A DNA stretch of 64,000 nucleotides, taken from assembly GCA_903934295.1 (NCBI GenBank), contig CAIZNI010000011.1, forward strand, positions 1-64,000, read 5' to 3'. The notes below the pieces were generated by a model. It did not search any database and had not been told where the DNA came from. It saw only the letters and a program-made list of their open reading frames with translations. How positions within the stretch are numbered: the stretch's first letter is position 1; the number at the start of each line of letters is the position of its first letter. The DNA comes from an uncultured beta proteobacterium (GTDB lineage: Bacteria > Pseudomonadota > Gammaproteobacteria > Burkholderiales > Burkholderiaceae_E). This document shows positions 45,437 through 54,518 of this stretch, piece by piece. A program made the position numbers and the translations under genes.

Positions 45437-46446
45437 GCAACCCCTCGCAGGAGCATGGCCACTCTCTGGATCGTCCAGAAGGCGCCGAGCGTGCCCACCG
45501 CGTAGCCGGGCAGTCGCTGAAGCAGCAGTGGCCAGCCGACGCTCAGGATGCGCCAGGCGCGCTCGAGCAGGATCACGGTGAACACGAATGCCAGCTGCCC
45601 GATCTCCACGCCGGCGTTGAACAGCAGCAGCGCGAGCGGGATCTCGCCCTTGGGCAGTCCGAGCTCGGCCAGCCCGCTGGCGAAGCCGAAGCCGTGCAGC
45701 AGACCGAAGGCGAACGCCACCACCCAGGGATGGCGGATCGTGAAACTCGTCTCGTTGCGCCAGCGCCGCACGATCTCGGGCCCGAGAAAGAGGATCGACA
45801 AGGCAATCGTCGCATTCAGCGGCCCTGGCGGCACCTGCGCCACGCCGAAGGTCGCCACCGCGAGCGTGAGGCTGTGCGCGACGGTGAAGGCGGTGACGGT
45901 CTTTACCAGTACCCAGCGCTGGCGCACGATGAGCAGCAGGCCGAGCACGAAGAGCAGGTGATCGACCCCCAGCAAAATGTGTTCTACACCCAGGTACAGG
46001 TATGCGCCGAAGCCGCGCCGCGCATCCCCGCCGGCGCGCAGGGTGAGCGCCGGCTGCACGGGCTTGATGACATGCGTCTCGACGAAGCCGTCGGCATGCT
46101 GCACTCGCACCAGCACATCGGTGGCAAACGCAGCCAGCCCCTCGATCGCCATCGTCTGCCCCGCCAGGCCCCCGGCACAGTCGATTCGCGCCGTGTCGAT
46201 CCACGCGGTGCCGGCACGGGCGCCGCGCACGTCGCCCACCTGCCGGCAGCGCTCGGGAAACACCGGCACGATCGGCATCCGCACGTCGGAGGACTCTCCG
46301 AGGGAGGGCAGTTTCCACAGCACCTCGTAGATGCCCGGGGCGGACTCCTTCAACTGCAGGAAGGCAGGCTGGAGTTCATGGGCGACCGAAGGCAGCGCGC
46401 CCAGCAGGGCGAGCAGCGCCAGGAGCCACCGAAATCGCCCCCTCAC
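45433..46446 (-). CDS. HupE/UreJ_2-type membrane protein 1 with N-terminal periplasmic domain
   Basis: 337 residues from a GTG that overlaps the PpiC gene stop (GTGA). A signal peptide ends ALPSVAHELQ, and the next 150 or so residues form a periplasmic domain (LKESAPGIYEVLWKLPSLGE). Seven helices follow, with LGVEHILLGVDHLLFVLGLL and FGLLHGFGFASGLAELGLP, the motifs of the longer HupE/UreJ_2 family. It is the first of three HupE-type genes in the operon. The starting residues upstream of the GTG have no family similarity. Confidence 0.8.
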   Translation of the reverse strand: MRGRFRWLLALLALLGALPSVAHELQPAFLQLKESAPGIYEVLWKLPSLGESSDVRMPIVPVFPERCRQVGDVRGARAGTAWIDTARIDCAGGLAGQTMAIEGLAAFATDVLVRVQHADGFVETHVIKPVQPALTLRAGGDARRGFGAYLYLGVEHILLGVDHLLFVLGLLLIVRQRWVLVKTVTAFTVAHSLTLAVATFGVAQVPPGPLNATIALSILFLGPEIVRRWRNETSFTIRHPWVVAFAFGLLHGFGFASGLAELGLPKGEIPLALLLFNAGVEIGQLAFVFTVILLERAWRILSVGWPLLLQRLPGYAVGTLGAFWTIQRVAMLLRGVA

Positions 46447-47300
46447 GGCCGGGCGCCTGCAGGCGTCTGCACCGTGATCGCGTATTTTTCGCGAAGCTTT
46501 CGATAGAAATCCCGGGCCGCCTCCTCGCGCCTGGCGTTCGACCACTCGCGCGCGACGAGCGGGCGCACGTCAGCCAGTGCGGCGGTGCCACCGGCCTGGA
46601 GGGCCTCCAGGCGCACGAGGTGAAACCCGTAACCCGAGGCCAGGGGGCCCACCCACCGGCCCGGGGGCTGCTTGAACAGCGCGGCGGCGAATTCGTCGCC
46701 GAACTGGCGCGCGAGTTCGTGCTGTGGCACGTTCTCGTAGCGCGGCTCGAGCAGCATCAGGCGGTCGCCGACGCCCGCCGGGTCGCGAGGCGCCGCGGCG
46801 CGGTTGAGCGTCTCGAGCAGGCGCGCGGCGTCGGCGTCCAGCGCGCCCTTGCGCCGGTTGGGATCGAGGTACACCTGGACGAAGGTTGCGCGCGCGGGCA
46901 CCGGGAATGCGTCGGGATGGGCCTTCAGGTAGGCCTCGAGTTGCGGCTCGGTCGGCTCGGCGAAGGCGCCGGCCTCCTCGGACACGAACTCGACCTTCTG
47001 CTGCAGCCGCCGGCGGATGATCGCGTCATCCCGGTCCAGGCCGAGCGCCAGGGCCTCGCGCACCAGAACCTCCTCGCGGATGTGGGACTCGATCAGTCCA
47101 TCGAGCTCGTCTCGGGTCGGTGGCCTTTGCCAGGTGCGCATGAAATGGCCGGTGAGGTTCTGGATCCGCGCCTCGCTCACGACGATCTGCGAACGGGCAG
47201 CCGGTGTCGGCGCCGGCCTGAGCCAACCGTCCAGCAGGAACAGTGCGGCGCCGAGCAGAAGGAAGTGGATGAGCGGCTCTTTCGCCAGCGTTCTCAGCAC
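46443..47300 (-). CDS. Membrane-anchored PpiC-type peptidyl-prolyl isomerase
   Basis: 285 residues. An N-terminal helix (EPLIHFLLLGAALFLLDGWL) anchors it to the inner membrane, facing the periplasm. A SurA/PrsA-like chaperone segment follows (LTGHFMRTWQRPPTRDELDG, EALALGLDRDDAIIRRRLQQ), then the parvulin domain with ATFVQVYLDP, RYENVPQHELARQFGDEFAA and GRWVGPLASGYGFHLVRLE. It should fold exported proteins, presumably those of its own operon. It overlaps the HupE_2 gene by four bases. Confidence 0.82.
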   Translation of the reverse strand: MLRTLAKEPLIHFLLLGAALFLLDGWLRPAPTPAARSQIVVSEARIQNLTGHFMRTWQRPPTRDELDGLIESHIREEVLVREALALGLDRDDAIIRRRLQQKVEFVSEEAGAFAEPTEPQLEAYLKAHPDAFPVPARATFVQVYLDPNRRKGALDADAARLLETLNRAAAPRDPAGVGDRLMLLEPRYENVPQHELARQFGDEFAAALFKQPPGRWVGPLASGYGFHLVRLEALQAGGTAALADVRPLVAREWSNARREEAARDFYRKLREKYAITVQTPAGARP

Positions 47301-47333
47301 CGTGCCGCCCGTCGTGTTGCGAGGCCCGTGGCC

Positions 47334-47918
47334 TCAGCCCCGTGCGGTGAGCCAGGCACGCGCACGCGCGACGCTGGCGGGCGCGCCGTATAACCGCAGG
47401 ACACCGATCTCCAGGGCGGCCGCGATGCCCAGGCTGCCGACGGCGATCGCCTCGACCACCGCGAGTTCGGTGACCACGACCACATCGCCCGGCTCGGGGC
47501 CGTCGACGTGCAGCAGCGGGTTGATCCGGCCATCCTTCGTCTCGAAACGGTTCCACATCGCCGGTCCGAGCAGCACCACCGCCAGGTTCTGATCGGCGGC
47601 GGCGGTATCAGGCGCAGCCAGCCGCCCCGCGAACCGGCGCAGCAAGGTGTTCGCGCGCAGGTGCCTCATCATCGCGCGCGCCTCGGGCGCCAGGTCTGCG
47701 CGCTGCGCGATCGGATCTCGCGGCAGCGTGCCGGCGAGTTGGGCCTGCCAGACGGCGGTGCCCACCTGCGGTGACTGGGGGTAGGCCAGTGCCAGGACAG
47801 CACGCTGTGTGGCGGCCGAGGTCGGGTCTTCCAGGCCGCAGGCCAGCGCCGCCGACCCGGTTGCCGCGCAGGCCAGTGCGAGCGCGGCAATGACGCGCCG
47901 CCCCGGGTGACGCCTCAC
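47334..47918 (-). CDS. Exported hypothetical protein
   Basis: 194 residues from a GTG overlapping the DUF3604 stop (GTGA). A Sec signal peptide (RRVIAALALACAATGSAALA) is followed by CGLEDPTSAATQRAVLALAY and PQSPQVGTAVWQAQLAGTLP. The C-terminal half (EPGDVVVVTELAVVEAIAVG) may be a small alpha/beta domain. No family is recognised. Its position between the DUF3604 and PpiC genes suggests a periplasmic partner of that system. Confidence 0.7.
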   Translation of the reverse strand: MRRHPGRRVIAALALACAATGSAALACGLEDPTSAATQRAVLALAYPQSPQVGTAVWQAQLAGTLPRDPIAQRADLAPEARAMMRHLRANTLLRRFAGRLAAPDTAAADQNLAVVLLGPAMWNRFETKDGRINPLLHVDGPEPGDVVVVTELAVVEAIAVGSLGIAAALEIGVLRLYGAPASVARARAWLTARG

Positions 47919-49939
47919 GACGGGGAATACCAGATCGGTGAGGTCCAGGCGCGTTCCTGATGCTTCATCGGGACCTCTCTGGACATCTTGATCCCGAAGC
48001 GAAGCTGGTCATAGGCGGTCCAGCGAGGCGTCGGGATCTCGATCACGCGAGCGTAGTAGAGCGCCCGCTGCGACGCCTTGAAGTCGGGGTCCTTCCAAAC
48101 GGCCGAGAGTTCCGGCGCACCGATCGTGTTGGTCCATGTCGCGGCCGCCACGTTCACCGTGTCACCCACCGGCGCAAGCTTGCCGTTCGCACCCGGCTTG
48201 CGGTTGCCCGACCAGACCACGTCATAGACCTTCTCGCGCGCCTCGCCCAAGGCATCGACCCATGCCTTCACCACCTGGATGCGGTCGAGATTGGCGCCCA
48301 CCGGGTCCTTCAGCGCCGCGACCATGAACGTGGGGGCTTTGCCGGACGCGGGCGCCTTCGCGAGGTCCCCGCCCATCGGGACGCCTTTGGCGTATCCGGC
48401 GTCGGCCAGATAGCGAGACTTCGCATCGGCGGCGGTGTAGTCCCAGCCGCCGAAGAAGCGCACGGTCATGCGCGTGCCGGAGGTGCCGTAGACCTCCTTG
48501 CGCATCATGGCGTCCCAGAGTGCCTCGCGGGTGTTCTCGGTCGCCCACACCGCGGCGTAGCCGGCCGACAGGTAGTGCCAGGTGTAGCGGGTGCGTGCCG
48601 GTGCGACCGTGGGGTCCCAGGAACTTTCCTTGGACTTGTGTTCCCAGCGCTCCGGCCTCGGCTCCTGGATCGGCAGCTTGCCGAAGAAGTTGTCCTCTTC
48701 GACGAAGGACAAGGAGGTGTGCACGTCCGTCGAGCCCACGACACCGAATTTGAATGGATTGACCCCGAGCTTGTCGTGCTGTTCCAGGCCGCGCTTGAGG
48801 CCTTCGCGCGTGTAGCCGGTGCGCATCATCGACTTGGTGAGCGGTCCCCCCTCGAGCGTGAGGTTGCCGTATTCCCAGCCCGCGGTGCCGAAGTTGGCGA
48901 ACTCGTCATTCGGCGCAATCAGCGGATTCGTCTCGCTCGCGCCCTTGGTCTGGATGATTTCCTGAAGGGGCTCCCAGCGCTGGCGCTTCTGCGCGTATTC
49001 GCGTGTCAGCGGGCCGCCGGTGAAGGTGGTGAGCTCGAACATGCGGCCATTGGAGAGGTTGGCGTTGTGCGGGATCGCCAGCAGCTTGCCCCCTGTCTTC
49101 TGTTCGTAGCCCGCCATCCACTCCCAGAGCTTCTCCGGGTCCTCGCTGTTCCAGGACGAAAAGGGGAAGAGCTGATCGGCCTTGTCCTTGCCGTCGCGAA
49201 ACAGGATGTTCCGGTGCAGGTTGTTGCCGCGAGGCACGGTCGACCACTCGTAGCCGATCATCGCGGTGAAGCGGCCCGGCTCGTTGTATTTCTCGGCAGT
49301 GGCGGTGTATTGCTTCCACACCGAGGTCATGACCGGGCCGACCACCTTCGGGTCCTTGGCGATCGCAGGCATCCGGTTGTTGGCTTGCGCCGAGACGATC
49401 TCGCCGGCTGCCTTGGAGGCCTCACTGCCGCCGGCCTTCATCATCTTGCTCCAGCGTGCCACCGTCTCGTCCGACGTGAAGGCGGGATTGCCTTCGTACA
49501 CCTGGGCCATCAGGCCCAGCCCTTCGGCATGATCGGTGACGACGAGGAAGTCGAGCGGACGGCCCATCTTGGCCGGGATGCCCGTGGACGTGACGACTTC
49601 CTCGCCCCGCGCGAGGCGGTAGGCCTGCTCAGGCGTGAGGCGGTTGCCGCCTGCGAATGCATCGCCCGAGTTGGCGGTGTGGTGGTGCGTGTCCCCGAAC
49701 AGGACGCGCGTCGGGTAGTTGCGCCCGGCATAGGGAGAGTAGCCCTTCGAACGGGGAACCGTCTCGCTGCCCTTGGGCCGGTTCGACTCGCCATACGAGT
49801 CCTCGACCAGGCCCTGGGCGGGCAAGGGGGCTCCCGGCGGCGACGCCGGCTTGGGCGCTTCTGATGAGGCGCCCAGCGTGAATGCGGCGACCGCGGCAAC
49901 GCCCCCGACCGCCCCGAATACTCGAACCCATGAACGCAT
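47915..49939 (-). CDS. Exported DUF3604 protein, PHP-like metal hydrolase candidate
   Basis: 674 residues from ATG 49939 (ribosome site AGGAG). A signal peptide covers about 1-26. The DUF3604 core begins NYPTRVLFGDTHHHTANSGD, with H85-x-H87, and VVTDHAEGLGLM near 132. These correspond to the metal-binding motifs of PHP phosphoesterases. Later motifs are GYEWSTVPRGNNLHRNILF, GVVGSTDVHTSLSFVEEDNF and EVYGTSGTRMTVRFF. The family is uncharacterised and is probably a periplasmic metal-dependent phosphatase. It lies 34 bases after the selenoprotein gene. Confidence 0.8.
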   Translation of the reverse strand: MRSWVRVFGAVGGVAAVAAFTLGASSEAPKPASPPGAPLPAQGLVEDSYGESNRPKGSETVPRSKGYSPYAGRNYPTRVLFGDTHHHTANSGDAFAGGNRLTPEQAYRLARGEEVVTSTGIPAKMGRPLDFLVVTDHAEGLGLMAQVYEGNPAFTSDETVARWSKMMKAGGSEASKAAGEIVSAQANNRMPAIAKDPKVVGPVMTSVWKQYTATAEKYNEPGRFTAMIGYEWSTVPRGNNLHRNILFRDGKDKADQLFPFSSWNSEDPEKLWEWMAGYEQKTGGKLLAIPHNANLSNGRMFELTTFTGGPLTREYAQKRQRWEPLQEIIQTKGASETNPLIAPNDEFANFGTAGWEYGNLTLEGGPLTKSMMRTGYTREGLKRGLEQHDKLGVNPFKFGVVGSTDVHTSLSFVEEDNFFGKLPIQEPRPERWEHKSKESSWDPTVAPARTRYTWHYLSAGYAAVWATENTREALWDAMMRKEVYGTSGTRMTVRFFGGWDYTAADAKSRYLADAGYAKGVPMGGDLAKAPASGKAPTFMVAALKDPVGANLDRIQVVKAWVDALGEAREKVYDVVWSGNRKPGANGKLAPVGDTVNVAAATWTNTIGAPELSAVWKDPDFKASQRALYYARVIEIPTPRWTAYDQLRFGIKMSREVPMKHQERAWTSPIWYSPS

Positions 49940-49973
49940 GTTTGTCTTCTCCTGAGCGGCCCGAGACCGCCCC

Positions 49974-50876
49974 TCAGTCTTGCGCGGTGCTTTTTTCACG
50001 ATCGCCCGATCGGGCTGCCTGCAGGGCGCGTCGCGCCTCGCCTTCCTGACGCAGGGCGTCCCGGTTGCCCGCGTCGACCCGCGCGTACACCGCCCGCCAG
50101 GCCTCGTCCTCGCTCCACCGGAACGGCGTCTGCACGGTGGTGCGCGGCAGTCGCGCGGTCTCGAGCAGATCCAGCGCCATGTCCACGGTGGCTTGCTGCA
50201 TGGCCGCGTCGTCCGGCTTGCCGAAGGGATTGCCCAGCGGAAAGTCGTTGAAGACGAAGCGGGCGACGCCGCACTCCTCGACGATGTCGCGGGCCGAGCC
50301 GACGACGACCGTCGGGATGCCGTGGCTCTCCAGATACCGGCTGACCAGACTCACGGTCTGGTGACAGACGGGTCAGAGCGCGGCGATCAGCGCGACATCG
50401 ACCGCATCTTCGCGGCACAGCGCCAGCACCGCCGGCGCGTCCTCGTTCAGCGTGCGTTTCTGCGAATACTCGGTGGGCACGCCATAGAACCGCGGGCCCA
50501 CGCGCCCGATGCGTCCCCGTGCCGCCGCCGCCTGCAGACGCCGCAGCGGCAGGAACGACTCGACGTCGCGCGTGTGGGTGCTCTCCTTGTCCCAGGCCAG
50601 GTTGTCGGTGAAGAGCCGCTCGGGTGGCGGATCGCTCGCACCCGCCCACACGCCCTTGCGCTCGAACGGGCGAGGCCGCAGCGCGGGGTCGTCGTGCCAG
50701 GGACTGGCAGTGGTGACCAGCGCAACCCGGCACTCTGACAGCGGCTTGCCCAGCGCCGAAAACGGCGCTTCGGTGTGATGGGCATAGGCATAGGGCTGGT
50801 CATAGCCGAGTGCCGCGTAATACTCGCGCGTGCGGTCGATGTAGCTCACCGCGGTGCGGTGGGTGGTGCCGGTCAT
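49974..50876 (-). CDS. GrdB/PrdB-like selenoprotein (in-frame TGA decoded as selenocysteine)
   Basis: Read through the TGA at 50373-50375, the protein has 300 residues and ends at 49974. Before the TGA come GKPLSECRVALVTTASPWHD, LAWDKESTHTRDVESFLPLR and FYGVPTEYSQKRTLNEDAP, ending VDVALIAAL. The TGA is followed by PVCHQTVSLVSRYLESHGIP and ARFVFNDFPLGNPFGKPDD. This gives a U-P-V-C redox motif (U168, C171), exactly where selenoprotein B of glycine, sarcosine, betaine and D-proline reductases carries selenocysteine. A bacterial SECIS hairpin lies just after the TGA. The protein is cytoplasmic, shorter than clostridial GrdB, and lacks the other reductase subunits. It heads the DUF3604-PpiC-HupE operon. 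The physiological reaction is unknown. A standard gene caller would split it into two genes. Confidence 0.88.
50344..50375 (-). promoter_or_regulatory. Bacterial SECIS element with its UGA codon
   Basis: Beginning at the TGA (50373-50375), ten bases (50363-50372) lead to a 7-base stem ACCAGAC (50356-50362), loop CGTGA (50351-50355) and stem GTCTGGT (50344-50350). Distance (17 bases to the loop), stem length and a GU in a five-base loop fit bacterial SECIS rules. It should recruit SelB with Sec-tRNA. Confidence 0.8.
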
Positions 50877-50911
50877 GGGAGGCGCCTCGAGTCAGGTGAT
50901 CGCGTCGAGTC

Positions 50912-52066
50912 TCAGAAACTCCAGCCGGCGTTGCGCATCAGGGTGACCACCGTGTTCGCGGTGTCCTGGTGTGCAAACGGGGTCGGGTGCACCGAGTCGG
51001 CGAACGCGTACTTGCTGGTGTCGCCGGGGATCAGGGTGGCCGCGTTGCAGATGATCGAGTTGCCGATCACATCGCCCGGTGCACTGAATGCGTCCCGTCC
51101 GCAGGCGCCGTTGGTGACATTGCTGTAGCCGGCTGCGGCGGGGTTGGTCGCGACCGACTGGGAGCGGGTGTAATCGTCGAAATAGATCACGCCCGCGGTG
51201 CCGGTCAGACCCTGACGCAACTGGTCGTTGAACGCGGTCGTCATCGCGGTCGACAGGCCGCGCGTGTTCGCATCGAAGGTCAGCCCGAACGGGGTCACAT
51301 TCAGGTCGCCCAGATTGCGGACCACGATGTACTTGGCGCCACGCGCCACCAGCAGGGTCTTGATGTATCCGGCCAGTTCCGCACCTGCCTGACCCATGGC
51401 CCCCACCGCCGCGGCCGAGGCGGCCTGCACGGCGGCGTTGCCGCCCCCCGCCACCGTATTCAGGGTGGCCTGCGACCAGCCGGCGATCATGCCCGCACCG
51501 ACCGCACCTGCCCCGCCGCCGAAGGCTCCGCTCACCGCGCCCAGCTGCATGAAGAAGTCGTTGCCGCCGCCGTTGACGGTGACCAGATCGCTCGAGCCGA
51601 AGGTGCCGACCTTGGTGACGTGGCGGCTCATCTGGTTCTGGATCGAGTCGGCCAACAGGCCCAGGTTCACCTGGTTATAGGGCGCCTGCTGCAGCGCCAC
51701 GCCGTTCGGACCCGCGCCCACCGCGGTCACCCGGCTGCTGCCCTGGGCGTAGTTGTTGCACGCCGCGACGTTGGTCACCGCCGCGCCGGTCAGCCCGTTG
51801 TTGGGCAGCAATCCGGTCTGGGCCGCGCACTGGGCCGGTGCGCCGATGCTGGTGGCCAGCGCCTCGGTCCAGACCTTGTCGCCCGCGCCGTTCACGGTGA
51901 ACTTGCCCCCGCCCAGTTGCGCGATCGAGCCCACTCGGTAGGCACCGGCATCGCTGAGGCTGTCGCCGAAGGTGACGACCTGATTGAACCTGAACTTGTC
52001 GCTGTCCCCGCAAGCGGAGAGCAAAGCGGCGATGGCGAGCAACGGAATCAGCTTGAATGTGCGCAA
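50912..52066 (-). CDS. GDSL (SGNH) family lipoprotein esterase/lipase
   Basis: 384 residues. Lipobox ALLSAC gives lipidated Cys19. Block I is VTFGDSLSDAG with nucleophile S36. Block III is NGGGNDFF and block V is ADSVHPTPFAH with D357 and H360, so all four SGNH positions can be found. It should be an outer-membrane-anchored esterase or phospholipase facing the periplasm or outside. It lies upstream of the selenoprotein gene on the same strand with a 35-base gap, so it might share the transcript. Confidence 0.85.
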   Translation of the reverse strand: MRTFKLIPLLAIAALLSACGDSDKFRFNQVVTFGDSLSDAGAYRVGSIAQLGGGKFTVNGAGDKVWTEALATSIGAPAQCAAQTGLLPNNGLTGAAVTNVAACNNYAQGSSRVTAVGAGPNGVALQQAPYNQVNLGLLADSIQNQMSRHVTKVGTFGSSDLVTVNGGGNDFFMQLGAVSGAFGGGAGAVGAGMIAGWSQATLNTVAGGGNAAVQAASAAAVGAMGQAGAELAGYIKTLLVARGAKYIVVRNLGDLNVTPFGLTFDANTRGLSTAMTTAFNDQLRQGLTGTAGVIYFDDYTRSQSVATNPAAAGYSNVTNGACGRDAFSAPGDVIGNSIICNAATLIPGDTSKYAFADSVHPTPFAHQDTANTVVTLMRNAGWSF

Positions 52067-52344
52067 GGCAAGTCTCCAGATAGCGACATTTGATGGGTGG
52101 TGAAGATTGGCCGGCAGGCGCGTCGCCTTGCTGCCGCTGGCGGTGCGATTGTATTCGATGCCCCTGGGCGTGCCGCGTGAAATTTCGACGATGCCGGAAA
52201 CATCACACGCCGGCCGACAGGCACTTCCGAACCCGCCTGTTCAGACCGGCGATGGCCGCCGCAAGCCAGACGCGCGCGGCCCGCATCACCGGATACGGAA
52301 CGCGTTCGGGTGCAAGGCGCACGAGGACAGTGCACCCTGCGCCC

Positions 52345-53589
52345 ATGAGCAACGCCACGCTGGCCCCGTTTCGCACCCGCAGTTTTCGCTTCCAGTGGCC
52401 CGCCGACCTTTGCACGGCCTGGGCGATGGAGATGGAGACGCTGATCCTGGGCTGGTATGTGCTGGTGGAGAGCGGCTCGGTGATGCTGCTCACCGTGTTC
52501 GGCTCGCTGCTGTTCATCGGCACGCTGCTGTCGCCGCTGCTGGGCACCGTCGCTGACCGGCTGGGCCTGCGGCGCGTGCTGACGATGATGCGGCTGTGCT
52601 ATGCCGCCTTTTCGATCCTGATTCTGACGCTCACGCTGGCCGGCCTGCTGACGCCCACGCTGGTGCTGGTGGTCGCCGCGCTGTCGGGACTGATCAAGCC
52701 CACCGACATCGGCATGCGCAGTGCGATGGTCGGCGCCACGGTTCCGCCCGAGCACCTGACGGCGGCCATGGGCATCTCGCGCACCACCATGGACACCGCC
52801 AAGATCTGCGGCGCGCTGGCGGGCAGCGGCTTCGTGGCGCTGGCGGGCATGGGGCCGACCTACGGTCTGGTGGTGGTGCTCTACCTGACCGGCGCGCTGC
52901 TCACGCGGCAGATGGATTCCGGCCGGGTCGTTCATCCGGCCGGCACCCGCGTGCCCGACCGGACCTCGGCGCTGGCCGACCTGCGCGAGGGCATGACCTA
53001 CATCTGGCGCACCCCGCGGCTGCTCGCGGCCATGACCGTCGCGGCGCTCGTCAATCTCACCGCGTATCCGCTGACCATCGGTCTGCTGCCCCATGTCGCG
53101 CGCGATGTGTTTCACATCGGCCAGCAGGGCCTGGGCCTGCTGGTGGCCAGCTTCGCCGGCGGCGCCCTCATCGGGTCGATTGCGATCAGCGTGCTGGGTG
53201 CGCGGCTGCGCCCGGCCTGGACGATGATGGCCACCGTGATCGCCTGGCACGTGTTCCTGCTGGGCTTCGTGCTGGCGCCGGGACCGGCGGTCGCGATGGT
53301 GCTGCTGGCCTGCGCCGGTGTGTGCCAGAGCCTGGGCATGCTGACCCTGTCGATCCTGCTGCTGCGCACCTCGGAGGCGCGCTTTCGGGGCCGGATCATG
53401 GGTGTGCGGATGCTGGCGATCTATCCGCTGCCGGTGGGCCTTCTGATTGCCGGCGCGCTGGTGGAACGGATCGGGTTCATCGCCAGCGGCATCCTGATGC
53501 TGGTGGCGGGGTTGCTGCTGGTGGCAGCCGTCCTGGTGACGTGGCGCGCCGATCTGCTGCCGCGCGATGCCCCTGGAAACGCGGGCTGA
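52345..53589 (+). CDS. Major facilitator superfamily exporter (EntS-like)
   Basis: 414 residues from ATG 52345, with about twelve membrane helices. The loop LLGTVADRLGLRRVLTMMRL is the MFS motif between helices 2 and 3. The second half is related by duplication. The layout (GWYVLVESGSVMLLTVFGSL, GALIGSIAISVLGARLRPAW) is that of MFS_3/EntS-type exporters for siderophores or drugs. No siderophore genes are close. The 278 bases upstream hold the divergent promoter region with the GDSL gene. Confidence 0.8.
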   Translation: MSNATLAPFRTRSFRFQWPADLCTAWAMEMETLILGWYVLVESGSVMLLTVFGSLLFIGTLLSPLLGTVADRLGLRRVLTMMRLCYAAFSILILTLTLAGLLTPTLVLVVAALSGLIKPTDIGMRSAMVGATVPPEHLTAAMGISRTTMDTAKICGALAGSGFVALAGMGPTYGLVVVLYLTGALLTRQMDSGRVVHPAGTRVPDRTSALADLREGMTYIWRTPRLLAAMTVAALVNLTAYPLTIGLLPHVARDVFHIGQQGLGLLVASFAGGALIGSIAISVLGARLRPAWTMMATVIAWHVFLLGFVLAPGPAVAMVLLACAGVCQSLGMLTLSILLLRTSEARFRGRIMGVRMLAIYPLPVGLLIAGALVERIGFIASGILMLVAGLLLVAAVLVTWRADLLPRDAPGNAG

Positions 53590-53644
53590 TTCGACTGGTC
53601 GTTGATCTGGCCCAGGCCGCGGCGATCACGCGGCTGCGCTGCGG

Positions 53645-54472
53645 TCAGACCAGCAACTGGTGGCGCAGCCGCTCGACGGCCGGCGCGTCGAGCCCGCAGG
53701 CGTTGCTCAGATAGGCGTCGAGCGAGCCGTGGGTGGCGCGCAGGGTGTCGAAAGCGGCCACCAGGAATTCCGGGCGCACGCCGGCGATCACTTCGACCGC
53801 AGACAGGGCGCGTTCAGAGGATTCGAGTGTGCCCGGCCCGAGGAGCGACAGCGCCAGATCGCGAGGCGGACGGCGCCGGCTGCTCTCGAGGTAGTCGGCC
53901 AGGATGTCGTCCCAGGACACGCCGATGGCCGACAGCAGCACCGCGCACACGAAGCCGGTGCGGTCCTTGCCGGCGGTGCAGTGCACCAGCACCGGCTGGG
54001 CCGGTGTGTCGCCGGGTGGCGCCGCGCCCAGGCGCTCGGCGGCGATGCGCACGCTGCGCGCAAACGCATCGGGCAGGCGGGTGTAGGTGTCGATCATCCA
54101 GGCGCTGGCGGCAGCGGCGTCGAAATGCGGCGAGTCGAGCTGGTTGCGCCAGGTCGACGGGCGCACCGCGGCGAGTTCTTCGGGGCTGTCGAACACGAAG
54201 GTCTGTGGGGCCGGATCGCTCGGCAGACGGCTGGGCGCCCAGCCGCGTTCGTCGGGGCGGCGCAGGTCGAGCACCGCGCCGATGCCCAGGCCGGCGAAGC
54301 GGCCCAGGTCGGCGTCGCTCAGGCGGTTCAGCGCATCGGAGCGAAAGAGCCGGTCGGGCCGCAGGCGCCCGCCCGCGGTGCCCGGCAGCGAGGCAATCGA
54401 GCGGAAGTTGGGCGCACCGGCCAGCAGGAACGGTGCGTCAGCGGCGGGCGGTGCTTTCGGCATTTGGCTCAT
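53645..54472 (-). CDS. Tyrosine/serine phosphatase, Y_phosphatase3 type
   Basis: 275 residues. The N-terminal signature is PNFRSIASLPGTAGGRLRPD then RLFRSDALNRLSDADL, and DLRRPDERGWAP provides the usual mid-domain motif. The catalytic loop VLVHCTAGKDRTG has C165 and R171 (CX5R). These enzymes resemble PtpA/LipA-type secreted phosphatases, but no signal peptide is visible. The substrate is unknown (phosphotyrosine, phosphoserine or phosphoinositide). Confidence 0.85.
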   Translation of the reverse strand: MSQMPKAPPAADAPFLLAGAPNFRSIASLPGTAGGRLRPDRLFRSDALNRLSDADLGRFAGLGIGAVLDLRRPDERGWAPSRLPSDPAPQTFVFDSPEELAAVRPSTWRNQLDSPHFDAAAASAWMIDTYTRLPDAFARSVRIAAERLGAAPPGDTPAQPVLVHCTAGKDRTGFVCAVLLSAIGVSWDDILADYLESSRRRPPRDLALSLLGPGTLESSERALSAVEVIAGVRPEFLVAAFDTLRATHGSLDAYLSNACGLDAPAVERLRHQLLV

Positions 54473-54518
54473 GGCGCATTATTGCACTGCATCATGACGG
54501 CTCGATGCCAGCTGATCT

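Noticed and set aside
44840..46318. Longer reading of the HupE-type gene starting near 46318
   Set aside because: The added 290 residues are Arg/Ala-rich and out of frame with the real HupE_2 gene. ATGA coupling supports the start at 45436.
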